From positions 186,001-250,000 of the forward strand of contig JACKKE010000006.1 of the NCBI GenBank assembly GCA_020637595.1: a stretch of DNA of 64,000 nt, given 5' to 3'. Under the pieces are notes generated by a model. It searched no databases. It was not told where the DNA came from and saw only the letters and a program-made list of their open reading frames with translations. This DNA is from Rhodobacter sp. GTDB lineage: Bacteria > Pseudomonadota > Alphaproteobacteria > Rhodobacterales > Rhodobacteraceae. Every line of letters begins with the position of its first letter. Positions within the stretch are counted from its first letter, which is position 1. Both the position numbers and the translations under genes were made by a program. Below, in pieces: positions 34,330-42,897 of this stretch.

Positions 34330-35901
34330 GTGAAGATCGGGGCACCGAGAGAAATATTTCCCGGCGAAAACCGGGTTGCAATGACGCCGGATTCGGCGCT
34401 TCAGCTGCAGAAACTGGGTCATAGCTGCGTCATCGAAACCGGCGCCGGTGCGGCCGCGGGTTTCCAGGACGAGGCCTATGCGGTTGCCGGCGTCGAAGTC
34501 GTCGCCAGCGCCGAGGCGCTCTTTGAAGCGGCCGATGTCGTCGTCAAGGTGCGCGAGCCCGCCAAGGCCGAGATCGAACGCCTGCGCCGGGGACAGACGC
34601 TGATCTCGTTCTTCTGGCCCGCCCAGAACGCCGAGATGCTGGACCTGGCCAAGGACCGCGGCGCGACCGTCGTGGCGATGGACATGGTGCCGCGCATCAG
34701 CCGCGCGCAGAAGATGGACGCGCTGTCGTCGATGGCCAACATCGCCGGCTATCGCGCGGTGATCGAGGCCGGCAACAACTTTGGCCGCTTCTTCACCGGC
34801 CAGGTGACCGCCGCGGGCAAGGTTCCGCCGGCCAAGGTGCTGGTGGTGGGCGCCGGTGTGGCCGGGCTTGCCGCGATCGGCACCTCGACCTCGCTGGGCG
34901 CGATCACGCTCGCGTTCGACGTGCGCCCGGAAGTGGCCGAGCAGATCGAATCGATGGGCGCCGAGTTCGTCTATCTCGACTTCGAGGAAGCCCAGCAGGA
35001 CGGCGCTGCCACCGGCGGCTACGCCGCGCCCTCGTCGCCCGAATTCCGGGAGGCCCAGCTCAAGAAATTCCGCGAACTGGCGCCGGATATCGACATCGTC
35101 ATCACCACCGCCCTGATCCCCGGCCGCCCGGCACCCAAGCTGTGGACCGAGGACATGGTCGCGCTGATGAAGCGCGGCTCGGTCATCATCGACCTCGCGG
35201 CGGAACGCGGCGGCAACTGCGACCTGACCAAGGCCGACGAGCGCGTCGTCTCGGACAACGGCGTCGTCATCATCGGCTATACCGACTTCCCCAGCCGGAT
35301 GGGCACCCAGGCCTCGACGCTGTATTCCAACAACATCCGTCACATGCTGACCGACCTGACGCCCGGCAAGGACGGCGTCATCGTCCACAACATGGAAGAC
35401 GATGTGATCCGTGGCGCGACCGTGACCCATGACGGCGCGATCACCTTCCCGCCGCCGCCGCCGAAAGTGCAGGCGATCGCCGCGCAGAAGAAGGAAAAGC
35501 CGAAGGAGCTGACGCCTGAGGAAAAACGCGCCCAGGAAGTGGCGGCGTTCAAGGCGCAGACCCGTCAGCAGGTCACCCTGCTGGGTGTCGGTGCGGTGCT
35601 GCTGTTGCTTGCGGGCGTGTTCGCGCCGGCCAGCTTCATGGCGCATTTCATCGTCTTCGTGCTGGCCTGCTATGTCGGCTTCCAGGTGATCTGGAACGTC
35701 TCGCACTCGCTGCACACGCCGCTGATGGCGGTGACCAACGCGATCTCTTCGATCATCATCCTGGGCGCGCTGATGCAGATCGGGTCCGGCAGCTGGCTGG
35801 TTGTCGTCCTTGCCGCGCTGTCGGTGTTCATGGCCGGGATCAACATCTTCGGTGGCTTCATGGTCACCCGGCGCATGCTCGCCATGTTCCAGAAGTCGTA
35901 A
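34330..35901 (+). CDS. pntA: NAD(P) transhydrogenase subunit alpha
   Basis: 523 residues from a GTG start behind GGAGGA. It combines the NAD(H)-binding domain I (MKIGAPREIFPGENRVAMTP; VLVVGAGVAGLAAIGTSTSLGA near residue 174) with a C-terminal membrane part of four helices (from about residue 415), equal to PntAA plus PntAB of three-subunit forms. With PntB it uses the proton gradient to drive NADPH formation from NADH. The two-gene layout matches that known from Rhodobacter rather than Rhodospirillum. Confidence 0.97.
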   Translation: MKIGAPREIFPGENRVAMTPDSALQLQKLGHSCVIETGAGAAAGFQDEAYAVAGVEVVASAEALFEAADVVVKVREPAKAEIERLRRGQTLISFFWPAQNAEMLDLAKDRGATVVAMDMVPRISRAQKMDALSSMANIAGYRAVIEAGNNFGRFFTGQVTAAGKVPPAKVLVVGAGVAGLAAIGTSTSLGAITLAFDVRPEVAEQIESMGAEFVYLDFEEAQQDGAATGGYAAPSSPEFREAQLKKFRELAPDIDIVITTALIPGRPAPKLWTEDMVALMKRGSVIIDLAAERGGNCDLTKADERVVSDNGVVIIGYTDFPSRMGTQASTLYSNNIRHMLTDLTPGKDGVIVHNMEDDVIRGATVTHDGAITFPPPPPKVQAIAAQKKEKPKELTPEEKRAQEVAAFKAQTRQQVTLLGVGAVLLLLAGVFAPASFMAHFIVFVLACYVGFQVIWNVSHSLHTPLMAVTNAISSIIILGALMQIGSGSWLVVVLAALSVFMAGINIFGGFMVTRRMLAMFQKS

Positions 35902-35914
35902 GGAGCGGGAAACA

Positions 35915-37390
35915 ATGGAATACGGTTTCACGACCGCCGCTTACGTCGTCGCGGCAGTTCTCTTCATCCAGTCGCTCGGCGGGCTTTCGGGCCAGGAGAG
36001 CGCCAAGCGCGCCGTCTGGTATGGCATCGTCGGCATGGCGCTGGCGGTGATCGCCACGGTGGCCGGGCCCGGCGCGGGTAACTGGGTCGTCTCGCTGGCG
36101 ATGATCGTCGTCGGCGGCGGCATCGGCTGGGTCGTCGCGCAGCGCGTGCAGATGACCGAGATGCCGCAGCTGGTGGCGGCGATGCACTCGCTGGTCGGTC
36201 TGGCCGCGGTGTTCATCGGCTATAACGCGCATATCGAGATGGTCCGCGTCGCCGCGCTGATGGCCGACGCCCCGACCACGCTCAGCGCCGCCGGGGTTGC
36301 CTCGTGGCTCGACGAGCAGGGGCTGGGCGGGTTCGCGCTGAAGATCGCGCACAAGACCGCGGCCGAGATCGCCGTGCTGAAGATCGAGGTGTTCCTCGGC
36401 GTGTTCATCGGTGCGGTGACCTTCACCGGGTCGGTCATCGCCTATGGCAAGCTGGCCGGCAAGGTCGACGGCAAGGCCAAGAAACTGCCGGGCGGGCACA
36501 TGCTGAACGCCGGTGCGGCGCTGATCTCGGTGATTCTGCTGGTCCTCTACTTCCAGGGCGCGGGCACCTGGACGCTGCTGCTGATGACGCTGATGGCGTT
36601 CTTCATCGGCTATCACCTGATCATGGGCATCGGCGGCGCCGACATGCCGGTCGTGGTGTCGATGCTGAACAGCTATTCAGGCTGGGCGGCGGCGGCGATC
36701 GGCTTCTCGCTGTCGAACGATCTGCTGATCGTCGTCGGTGCGCTGGTCGGCTCGTCGGGGGCGATCCTGTCCTATATCATGTGCAAGGCGATGAACCGGT
36801 CGTTCATCTCGGTGATCCTGGGCGGCTTTGGCGGCACCACCGGCCCGGCGATGGAGATCGAGGGCGAACAGATCGCCATCGATTCGGACGGCGTGGCTGC
36901 GGCGCTGAACGACGCTGACAGCGTGATCATCGTCCCGGGCTACGGTATGGCGGTGGCGCAGGCCCAGCAGTCGGTCAGCGAGCTGACCCGCAAGCTGCGC
37001 GCCAAGGGCAAGAGTGTCCGCTTTGCGATCCATCCGGTCGCCGGTCGTCTGCCGGGGCACATGAACGTGCTCTTGGCCGAAGCCAAGGTGCCCTATGACA
37101 TCGTTCTGGAAATGGACGAGATCAACGAGGACTTCCCGGATACCGACGTGGTGATCGTCATCGGCTCGAACGACATCGTGAACCCGGCGGCGCAGGAAGA
37201 TCCGAATTCGCCGATCGCCGGGATGCCGGTTCTGGAAGTGTGGAAGGCGAAACAGGTGTTCGTCTCCAAGCGCGGCCAGGGCACCGGCTATTCGGGCATC
37301 GAGAACCCGCTGTTCTACAAGGAGAACACGCGAATGTTCTATGGCGACGCCAAGAAATCCATCGACACATTGCTGCCGATGGTCGAATGA
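35915..37390 (+). CDS. pntB: NAD(P) transhydrogenase subunit beta
   Basis: 491 residues starting MEYGFTTAAYVVAAVLFIQSL behind AAGGAG, 13 bases after pntA. Nine or so membrane helices form domain II; the C-terminal NADP(H)-binding domain III begins near residue 310 and shows VIIVPGYGMAVAQAQQ and VRFAIHPVAGRLPGHMNVLLAEAKVPYD, ending with SKRGQGTGYSGIENPLFY. The start was set at the ATG, not the longer open frame reaching into pntA. A terminator-like hairpin follows. Confidence 0.97.
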   Translation: MEYGFTTAAYVVAAVLFIQSLGGLSGQESAKRAVWYGIVGMALAVIATVAGPGAGNWVVSLAMIVVGGGIGWVVAQRVQMTEMPQLVAAMHSLVGLAAVFIGYNAHIEMVRVAALMADAPTTLSAAGVASWLDEQGLGGFALKIAHKTAAEIAVLKIEVFLGVFIGAVTFTGSVIAYGKLAGKVDGKAKKLPGGHMLNAGAALISVILLVLYFQGAGTWTLLLMTLMAFFIGYHLIMGIGGADMPVVVSMLNSYSGWAAAAIGFSLSNDLLIVVGALVGSSGAILSYIMCKAMNRSFISVILGGFGGTTGPAMEIEGEQIAIDSDGVAAALNDADSVIIVPGYGMAVAQAQQSVSELTRKLRAKGKSVRFAIHPVAGRLPGHMNVLLAEAKVPYDIVLEMDEINEDFPDTDVVIVIGSNDIVNPAAQEDPNSPIAGMPVLEVWKAKQVFVSKRGQGTGYSGIENPLFYKENTRMFYGDAKKSIDTLLPMVE

Positions 37391-37396
37391 TCCGGA

Positions 37397-37418
37397 CGGG
37401 GGGCCTCAGGGCCCCCCG
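37397..37418 (+). terminator. Terminator-like hairpin after pntB
   Basis: CGGGGGGCC (37397-37405) pairs with GGCCCCCCG (37410-37418), seven bases after the pntB stop, followed by ATCCGTTT. Confidence 0.65.
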
Positions 37419-37438
37419 ATCCGTTTCAGGGGGTGCAT

Positions 37439-38599
37439 ATGACACGACTACCTGCCGGGATCTGGGCACTGGGGTTTGTCAGCTTGCTGATGGATGTCTC
37501 GTCCGAGATGGTCCACGGGCTGTTGCCGGTGTTCCTGACGGTAAGCCTGGGGGCAGGGCCGGCGCTGGTCGGTCTGGTCGAGGGGCTGGGCGAGGCGGTC
37601 GCGGCGACGATGAAGCTGGTCTCGGGGCGGATCAGCGACCGGATGCGGCGGCGCAAGCCGCTGGCGCTGGCCGGCTATGCGCTGGGGGCGCTGTCGAAGC
37701 CCGTCTTTGCGCTGGCCGGGTCGCCGGCGGTGGTGCTGGGGGCGCGGGTGGCCGACCGGATCGGCAAGGGCCTGCGCGGCAGCCCGCGCGATGCGCTGAT
37801 TGCCGATCTGACACCGCCCGAGCGCACGGGTGCGGCCTATGGCCTGCGTCAGGCGCTGGACAATGTGGGCGCCTTTGTCGGCCCGGGGCTGGCGGCGCTG
37901 TTGATGGTGGCTTTTGCCGGCGACATGCGGCGGGTCTTTGCCGTGGCGGCGATCCCCGGGCTGGCGGCGGTCGCACTGCTGGCGCTGGCGGTGCGCGAAC
38001 CCGAGCGTCCGTCCCGGGCCGCGGCCACCATCCGGCCCGGCTGGGGGGCCTTGCCGGGCCCGGTCTGGCGGGTGATCGCGCTGGCCGCGTTCCTGACGCT
38101 GGCGCGGATGTCCGAGGCCTTCGCGATCCTGCGCGCCACCGGCCTCGGCCTGCCGCTGGCGCTGGCGCCGCTGGTGTTGGTGGTGATCTATGCCGCAGCG
38201 GCCGTGGCCAGCTATCCGGCCGGGGCGCTGTCGGACCGGATCGGGCCACGGCACCTGCTGCTGAGCGGGCTGGCGGTGCTGGCTGCCGCCGACACGGTGC
38301 TGGCCGTCGCGCCTACGGCTGTCGTCGCGCTGGCGGGCGCGGCGCTCTGGGGGGTGCATCTGGGGCTGACGCAGGGCCTGTTGTCGGCGATGGTCGCCCG
38401 CGCGACCCCGGCCGATTTGCGCGGAACCGCCTTTGGTGCGTTTCACTTTGCCAGCGGTGTCGCGCTGCTGGCCGCCAGTGGCGGGGCAGGGCTGATCTGG
38501 CAGGGCTGGGGGGCGCCTGCGGCCTTTGCCGCCAGCGGTGTCCTTGCGCTGGCCGGGTTCGCCCTGCTGGCCCGGCACCGCTCAGATTCTCGTGACTAG
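37439..38599 (+). CDS. MFS transporter
   Basis: 386 residues, about twelve predicted membrane helices. The loop between helices 2 and 3 (SGRISDRMRRRKPLALAGY) and the helix-4 region (ADRIGKGLRGSPRDALIADLTP) are typical of a drug/unknown-substrate MFS subgroup; the second half repeats AGALSDRIGPRHLLLSG. The N-terminal WALGFVSLLMDVSSEMVHGLLPVFL is characteristic of that group. ATG at 37439 is used (AGGGGG upstream); a GTG two codons earlier is possible. Substrate unknown. Confidence 0.85.
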   Translation: MTRLPAGIWALGFVSLLMDVSSEMVHGLLPVFLTVSLGAGPALVGLVEGLGEAVAATMKLVSGRISDRMRRRKPLALAGYALGALSKPVFALAGSPAVVLGARVADRIGKGLRGSPRDALIADLTPPERTGAAYGLRQALDNVGAFVGPGLAALLMVAFAGDMRRVFAVAAIPGLAAVALLALAVREPERPSRAAATIRPGWGALPGPVWRVIALAAFLTLARMSEAFAILRATGLGLPLALAPLVLVVIYAAAAVASYPAGALSDRIGPRHLLLSGLAVLAAADTVLAVAPTAVVALAGAALWGVHLGLTQGLLSAMVARATPADLRGTAFGAFHFASGVALLAASGGAGLIWQGWGAPAAFAASGVLALAGFALLARHRSDSRD

Positions 38600-38665
38600 T
38601 CCAAAGGTGGCATATCGCCGCGTGCGATCCCGTGCTTAACTTCGCCCAAGAAGAGGGAGGACTTC

Positions 38666-39151
38666 ATGACCAAGGTGACCATGACGGTGAACGGCCGTTC
38701 CGTCTCGGGTGAGGCCGAGGGGCGGACGCTGCTCTCGGCATTCCTGCGCGAGACGCTGGGGCTGACCGGAACCCATGTCGGATGCGACACCAGCCAGTGC
38801 GGGGCCTGCGTGGTGCATGTCGACGGCAAATCGGTGAAAAGCTGCACCATGCTGGCGATGGACGCCGAGGGCGCCAGCGTCACCACGATCGAGGGGATGG
38901 CCAATCCCGATGGCAGCCTGGGCACGCTGCAGCAGGCGTTCCAGGACCACCACGGGCTGCAGTGCGGCTTTTGCACGCCGGGGATGGTGATGTCGGCGGC
39001 GGCACTGCTGGCGGTCAACCCCAAGCCCACCGAGGCAGAAATCCGGCACCATCTGGAAGGTAACATTTGCCGTTGCACGGGTTACCACAATATCGTCAGG
39101 GCAGTCCTGGCTGCATCGGGTCAGGACGTATCTGCCCTTGCAGCGGAGTAA
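38666..39151 (+). CDS. Molybdo-flavoenzyme [2Fe-2S] small subunit (CoxS-like)
   Basis: 161 residues. The plant-type ferredoxin cluster is seen in GCDTSQCGACVVHVDGKSVKSC (near 39-60); the second cluster in GLQCGFCTPGMVM and EGNICRCTGYHNIV. These are the two [2Fe-2S] centres carrying electrons from the molybdenum site to FAD in the xanthine-oxidase/CO-dehydrogenase family. First of the S-x-L-M cluster; GGGAGG lies eight bases before the ATG. Confidence 0.93.
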   Translation: MTKVTMTVNGRSVSGEAEGRTLLSAFLRETLGLTGTHVGCDTSQCGACVVHVDGKSVKSCTMLAMDAEGASVTTIEGMANPDGSLGTLQQAFQDHHGLQCGFCTPGMVMSAAALLAVNPKPTEAEIRHHLEGNICRCTGYHNIVRAVLAASGQDVSALAAE

Positions 39152-39155
39152 CCCT

Positions 39156-39542
39156 ATGCGAAATCTCGTCTTTTCCCTCCCTCTTGTGCTGATTCCAGCG
39201 ATGGCACTGGCGGACGGGTTCCACACGCGCGACCTCGGGTCCGGCGGTTCGCCGCAGGAGTGCATGGACCGGGCGCGTCAGGCGATCCAGACCTATGCCC
39301 AACAAAACGGCACGCCGAACGCGACCGTCAACGAGGGTTCGTGGTCGGTGCACGGTTTCGATTTCCTGCCCGGCAACGTGGATGTGCAGATCGCCTGCCC
39401 GTATCGCGACAACTTCACGTCGATCGTGCTGCTGACGGCGCACAGTTCGGGTGAGCGCGACGACCGGGTGGCCGTGGTCGACGGGATCGCGGCGTTGTGG
39501 GACTCGATCGGCCAAGGCGGCTTCGTGCCCGGCGGCAAGTAA
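39156..39542 (+). CDS. Small secreted protein inside the molybdoenzyme operon
   Basis: 128 residues with signal peptide MRNLVFSLPLVLIPAMALA. The mature part has two cysteines (SPQECMDRARQ and DVQIACPYRDN) and no recognised domain; the pattern GSWSVHGFDFLPGNVDVQIAC followed by LTAHSSGERDDR looks like a compact alpha/beta fold. It lies four bases after the small-subunit gene and 79 bases before the large subunit, which is an unusual insertion in these operons. A role as periplasmic partner cannot be shown. Confidence 0.75.
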   Translation: MRNLVFSLPLVLIPAMALADGFHTRDLGSGGSPQECMDRARQAIQTYAQQNGTPNATVNEGSWSVHGFDFLPGNVDVQIACPYRDNFTSIVLLTAHSSGERDDRVAVVDGIAALWDSIGQGGFVPGGK

Positions 39543-39621
39543 CCCGGCGCACAGGGGAGAGACCAAGACCGGTGGCGCGGAGGCGCGGCACCGGACAGGG
39601 ATAGATTTGAGGGAGGAAATC

Positions 39622-41994
39622 ATGCCCAAAGACAGCGGCATCGGCGCCAGCAGCAAGCGGCGCGAAGACGTCCGGTTCCTGACCGGCAAGGGCCGGTATA
39701 TGGACGACATGAACCGGCCGGGCCAGGCCTATGCCTATCTGCTGCGCTCGCCCGTGGCGCATGGCCGGATCACGGCGCTCGACACCCGCGAGGCCGAGGC
39801 CGCGCCGGGGGTGATCAAGGTGATGACCAGCGCCGACACCGCCGGGATCGGCGGCTTGCCCTGCGGCTGGCAGATCCATTCGCGCGACGGCGCGCCGATG
39901 CACGAACCCAAGCACCCGGTGCTGGCCGAGGGCAAGGTGCACCATGTCGGCGACCCGGTGGCGATGGTGATCGCGGAAACCGCCGCGCAGGCGCGCGACG
40001 CGGCCGAGATGATCGTCATGGACATCGAGGAACTGCCGCCGGTCGTCAACATGAAGGACGCGGTCGCCGCCGGGTCGCCGCTGGTCTTCGACGAGATCGG
40101 CACCAACGTCTGCTTTGACTGGACCTTCGGCACGCCGCAGGCGGAAACCGATGCGGTGTTTGCCGCGGCGGCGCATGTGACGACGCTGGATCTGGTGAAC
40201 CAGCGCCTGGTCGCCAACCCGATGGAGCCGCGCGTCGCCCTGGGTGAATACGACCCGATCACCGAACTGCATTCGCTCTTCACCACCTCGCAGAACCCGC
40301 AGCTGATCCGTCTGCTGCTGTCGGCCTTTGTGCTGGGCATTCCCGAACAGCGGGTGCGGGTGATGGCGCCCGACGTGGGCGGCGGCTTTGGCTCGAAAAT
40401 CTTCCACTATAACGAGGAAGTGCTGGTCGTTCTGGCCTCGAAGGCGCTGAAACGCCCGGTGAAATGGACCTCGGACCGGTCCGAGGCCTTCCTGTCGGAC
40501 CGTCAGGGCCGCGACCATGTCACCCGGATCGAGGTGGCGATGGACAAGGACGGGCATTTCCTGGCGATGCGCACCGACACGCTGGCCAACCTCGGCGGTT
40601 ATCTGTCGACGCTGGGTCCGGCGATCCCGACGATCCTGCACGGCACGCTGATGGCGGGGAACTACAAGACCCCGAAGGTCACCGTGAACGTCAAGGGCGT
40701 GTTCACCAACACCATTCCGGTTGACGCCTATCGCGGCGCGGGCCGCCCCGAGGCGACCTATCAGCTGGAGCGTCTGGTCGACAAGGCGGCGCGCGAAATG
40801 GGCCTCGACCCGGTCGAGATCCGGCGGCGCAACTTCATCCAGCCCGACCAGTTCCCCTATGCCACGCCCGTCGGGCTGGCCTATGACATCGGCAATTATG
40901 ACGCGACGATGGACAAGCTGGTCGAGGTCGCGGATTTCGCCGGCTTCGAGGCCCGCAAGGCGGAAAGCGCCGCGCGCGGCAAGCTGCGGGGGCTGGGCGT
41001 TTCCAGCTATATCGAGGCCTGCGGCATCGCGCCCTCGGCCGCGGCGGGCGCCCTGGGCGGGCGCGCGGGCGGCTGGGAATCGGCCAATGTGCGGGTCAAC
41101 GCGGCGGGCGGCGTGACGGTCTGGACCGGCACCCACAGCCACGGTCAGGGGCATGAGACGACCTTTGCCCAGATCGTCGCCGACATGCTGGGCCTGCCCG
41201 AGAACATGATCGACATCGTGCATGGCGACTCGGCCTCGGGGCCGCTGGGGCTGGGCACCTACGGCTCGCGCTCGCTCGCGGTCGGCGGGTCGGCCATCGT
41301 CAGGGCCACCGAAAAGGTCATCGCCAAGGCGAAAAAGATCGCCGCGCATCTGCTGGAGGCGGCCGAGGAGGACATCACCTTCGACAAGGGCACCTTTACC
41401 GTGGCGGGCACCGACAAGGCGATCGACTTCGGCACGGTGGCGCTGACCGCCTACGTCCCGCACAACTTCCCGCACGAGACCCTGGAACCGGGGCTGGAGG
41501 AGCAGGCGTTCTACGATCCGGCGAACTTCACCTTCCCGGCCGGCGCCTATGCCTGCGAGGTCGAGGTCGACCCGGAAACCGGCAAGGTCAGCGTCTGCTC
41601 CTTTGCCGCGGCGGATGACTTTGGCAACATCATCAACCCGATGGTGGTCAGCGGTCAGGTGCATGGCGGGATCGGCCAGGGGATCGGCCAGGCGTTGATG
41701 GAGAACTGCGTCTATGACGAGAACGGCCAGCTGCTGTCCGGCTCGTTCATGGATTACGCGATGCCGCGCGCCGATGATGTGCCCAACTATGTCGTCGACC
41801 ACAGCTGCATCACGCCCTGCACCCACAACCCGCTGGGGGTCAAGGGCTGCGGCGAGGCCGGCGCCATCGGGTCGCCGCCTGCGGTGGTCAACGCGGTGAT
41901 CGACGCGCTGCAGCGCGGGGGTTACAGTCACGTCACCCATATCGACATGCCCGTGTCGCCGTCGCGCGTCTGGGCTGCCATGCAGGCCAAGTAA
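39622..41994 (+). CDS. Molybdo-flavoenzyme large subunit, form II CO-dehydrogenase-like (CoxL family)
   Basis: 790 residues of the xanthine-oxidase molybdenum-binding family. The active-site loop reads DAYRGAGRPEA (residues 368-378); form I CO dehydrogenases have AYRCSFR, so the Cys that carries the Cu-S-Mo bridge is missing and CO oxidation is doubtful. GGGFGSK (about 254) and GVKGCGEAGAIGSPPAV (with the catalytic Glu) are typical molybdopterin-cytosine-dinucleotide contacts. The S-L-M gene order also fits form II. Start is the ATG behind GGAGG, 57 codons inside the open frame. Substrate unknown; relatives hydroxylate aldehydes or heterocycles. Confidence 0.92.
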   Translation: MPKDSGIGASSKRREDVRFLTGKGRYMDDMNRPGQAYAYLLRSPVAHGRITALDTREAEAAPGVIKVMTSADTAGIGGLPCGWQIHSRDGAPMHEPKHPVLAEGKVHHVGDPVAMVIAETAAQARDAAEMIVMDIEELPPVVNMKDAVAAGSPLVFDEIGTNVCFDWTFGTPQAETDAVFAAAAHVTTLDLVNQRLVANPMEPRVALGEYDPITELHSLFTTSQNPQLIRLLLSAFVLGIPEQRVRVMAPDVGGGFGSKIFHYNEEVLVVLASKALKRPVKWTSDRSEAFLSDRQGRDHVTRIEVAMDKDGHFLAMRTDTLANLGGYLSTLGPAIPTILHGTLMAGNYKTPKVTVNVKGVFTNTIPVDAYRGAGRPEATYQLERLVDKAAREMGLDPVEIRRRNFIQPDQFPYATPVGLAYDIGNYDATMDKLVEVADFAGFEARKAESAARGKLRGLGVSSYIEACGIAPSAAAGALGGRAGGWESANVRVNAAGGVTVWTGTHSHGQGHETTFAQIVADMLGLPENMIDIVHGDSASGPLGLGTYGSRSLAVGGSAIVRATEKVIAKAKKIAAHLLEAAEEDITFDKGTFTVAGTDKAIDFGTVALTAYVPHNFPHETLEPGLEEQAFYDPANFTFPAGAYACEVEVDPETGKVSVCSFAAADDFGNIINPMVVSGQVHGGIGQGIGQALMENCVYDENGQLLSGSFMDYAMPRADDVPNYVVDHSCITPCTHNPLGVKGCGEAGAIGSPPAVVNAVIDALQRGGYSHVTHIDMPVSPSRVWAAMQAK

Positions 41995-42006
41995 CGGAGG
42001 CCGGGA

Positions 42007-42798
42007 ATGTATAACTTCGATTTCATCAAACCCGAAACACTGGCTGGGGCGGTCGAGGCCCTCGCCGGCGAGGATGCGCAGGCGCTGAGCGGCGGGCAGA
42101 CGCTGCTGCCGTCGATGAAACAGCGCCTGAACGCGCCGGCGACACTGGTCTCGCTGACCGGGATCGCTGAGCTCAAGGGGGTGTCCGGGCGGGCAGGGGC
42201 CTCGGTCACCATCGGCGCGGCGACCCCGCATGCGGTGGTCGCGGCCGAGGCCGGCGCCTTTTACCCGGCGCTGGCGGATCTGGCGGGGGGGATCGGTGAT
42301 CCGGCGGTGCGCAACCGCGGCACCATCGGTGGATCGCTGGCCAACAACGACCCCTCGGCCTGCTACCCCTCGGCGGCTCTCGCCTCGGGGGCGACGATCA
42401 AGACCAACATCCGCGAGATCGCCGCGGACGACTTCTTCCAGGGCATGTTCACCACCGCGCTGGAACCGGGCGAGATCATCACCGGGGTGAGTTTTCCGAT
42501 CCCGGAAAAGGCAGCCTATGCCAAGTTCCAGCAGCCCGCGTCGCGATTCGCGCTGGCCGGGGTGTTCGTGGCCAAGTTCGCCGGCGGTGTGCGGGTGGCG
42601 GTGACCGGGGCCTCGGAGGGGGGTGTGTTCCGCTGGACCGAGGCCGAGGCGGCGCTGAGCGCGAATTTCAGCCCCGACGCGATTGCCGGCATGGCGCCCC
42701 CGGCAGAGGGGATGATCGGTGATCTGCACGGGACGCCCGAATACCGGGCGCATCTGGTCGGCGTGATGACCCGCCGGGCGGTGGCCGCTGCCCACTGA
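42007..42798 (+). CDS. Molybdo-flavoenzyme FAD-binding medium subunit (CoxM-like)
   Basis: 263 residues. FAD motifs AGEDAQALSGGQTLLPSMK (about 20-38) and RNRGTIGGSLANNDPSACYP (about 105-122) are those of the CO-dehydrogenase M subunit family. The C-terminal CO_deh_flav_C domain follows from about residue 160. Twelve bases after the large-subunit gene. No accessory maturation genes (coxD, E, F, G) follow in the window. Confidence 0.93.
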   Translation: MYNFDFIKPETLAGAVEALAGEDAQALSGGQTLLPSMKQRLNAPATLVSLTGIAELKGVSGRAGASVTIGAATPHAVVAAEAGAFYPALADLAGGIGDPAVRNRGTIGGSLANNDPSACYPSAALASGATIKTNIREIAADDFFQGMFTTALEPGEIITGVSFPIPEKAAYAKFQQPASRFALAGVFVAKFAGGVRVAVTGASEGGVFRWTEAEAALSANFSPDAIAGMAPPAEGMIGDLHGTPEYRAHLVGVMTRRAVAAAH

Positions 42799-42825
42799 GC
42801 GACGCCCGGGTTGGGAACGATGCAG

Positions 42826-42849
42826 GAGGGGGGCGCTGCCCCCCTCTTT
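42826..42849 (+). terminator. Intrinsic terminator after the molybdoenzyme operon
   Basis: GAGGGGGGC (42826-42834) pairs perfectly with GCCCCCCTC (42838-42846), loop GCT, followed by TTTG. Confidence 0.8.
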
Positions 42850-42863
42850 GCTGCGCAAATTCA

Positions 42864-42897
42864 CCCCCCGGAATATTTGCGACGCAAAGATGGAGGG
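42864..42897 (-). repeat. Interspersed element, copy 2
   Basis: CCCCCCGGAATATTTGCGAC then GCAAAGATGGAGGG, directly abutting the stop codon of the minus-strand hydroxylase gene. Matches the copy at 57955-57986 in about 27 of 32 positions by eye and the proB-proA copy more loosely. Confidence 0.6.

Noticed and set aside
34231..35931. A long minus-strand frame opposite pntA
   Set aside because: Antisense to an unmistakable pntA; product is His/Asp/Arg-rich without any family.
38666..42798. Aerobic CO dehydrogenase form I
   Set aside because: The active-site loop AYRGAGR lacks the Cys of AYRCSFR and the gene order is S-L-M, not M-S-L.
39415..42864. An open frame of 1149 codons on the minus strand opposite the molybdoenzyme genes
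   Set aside because: Product is His/Arg/Gly-rich with no domain; the plus strand encodes three clear subunits. Such frames arise from high third-position GC.
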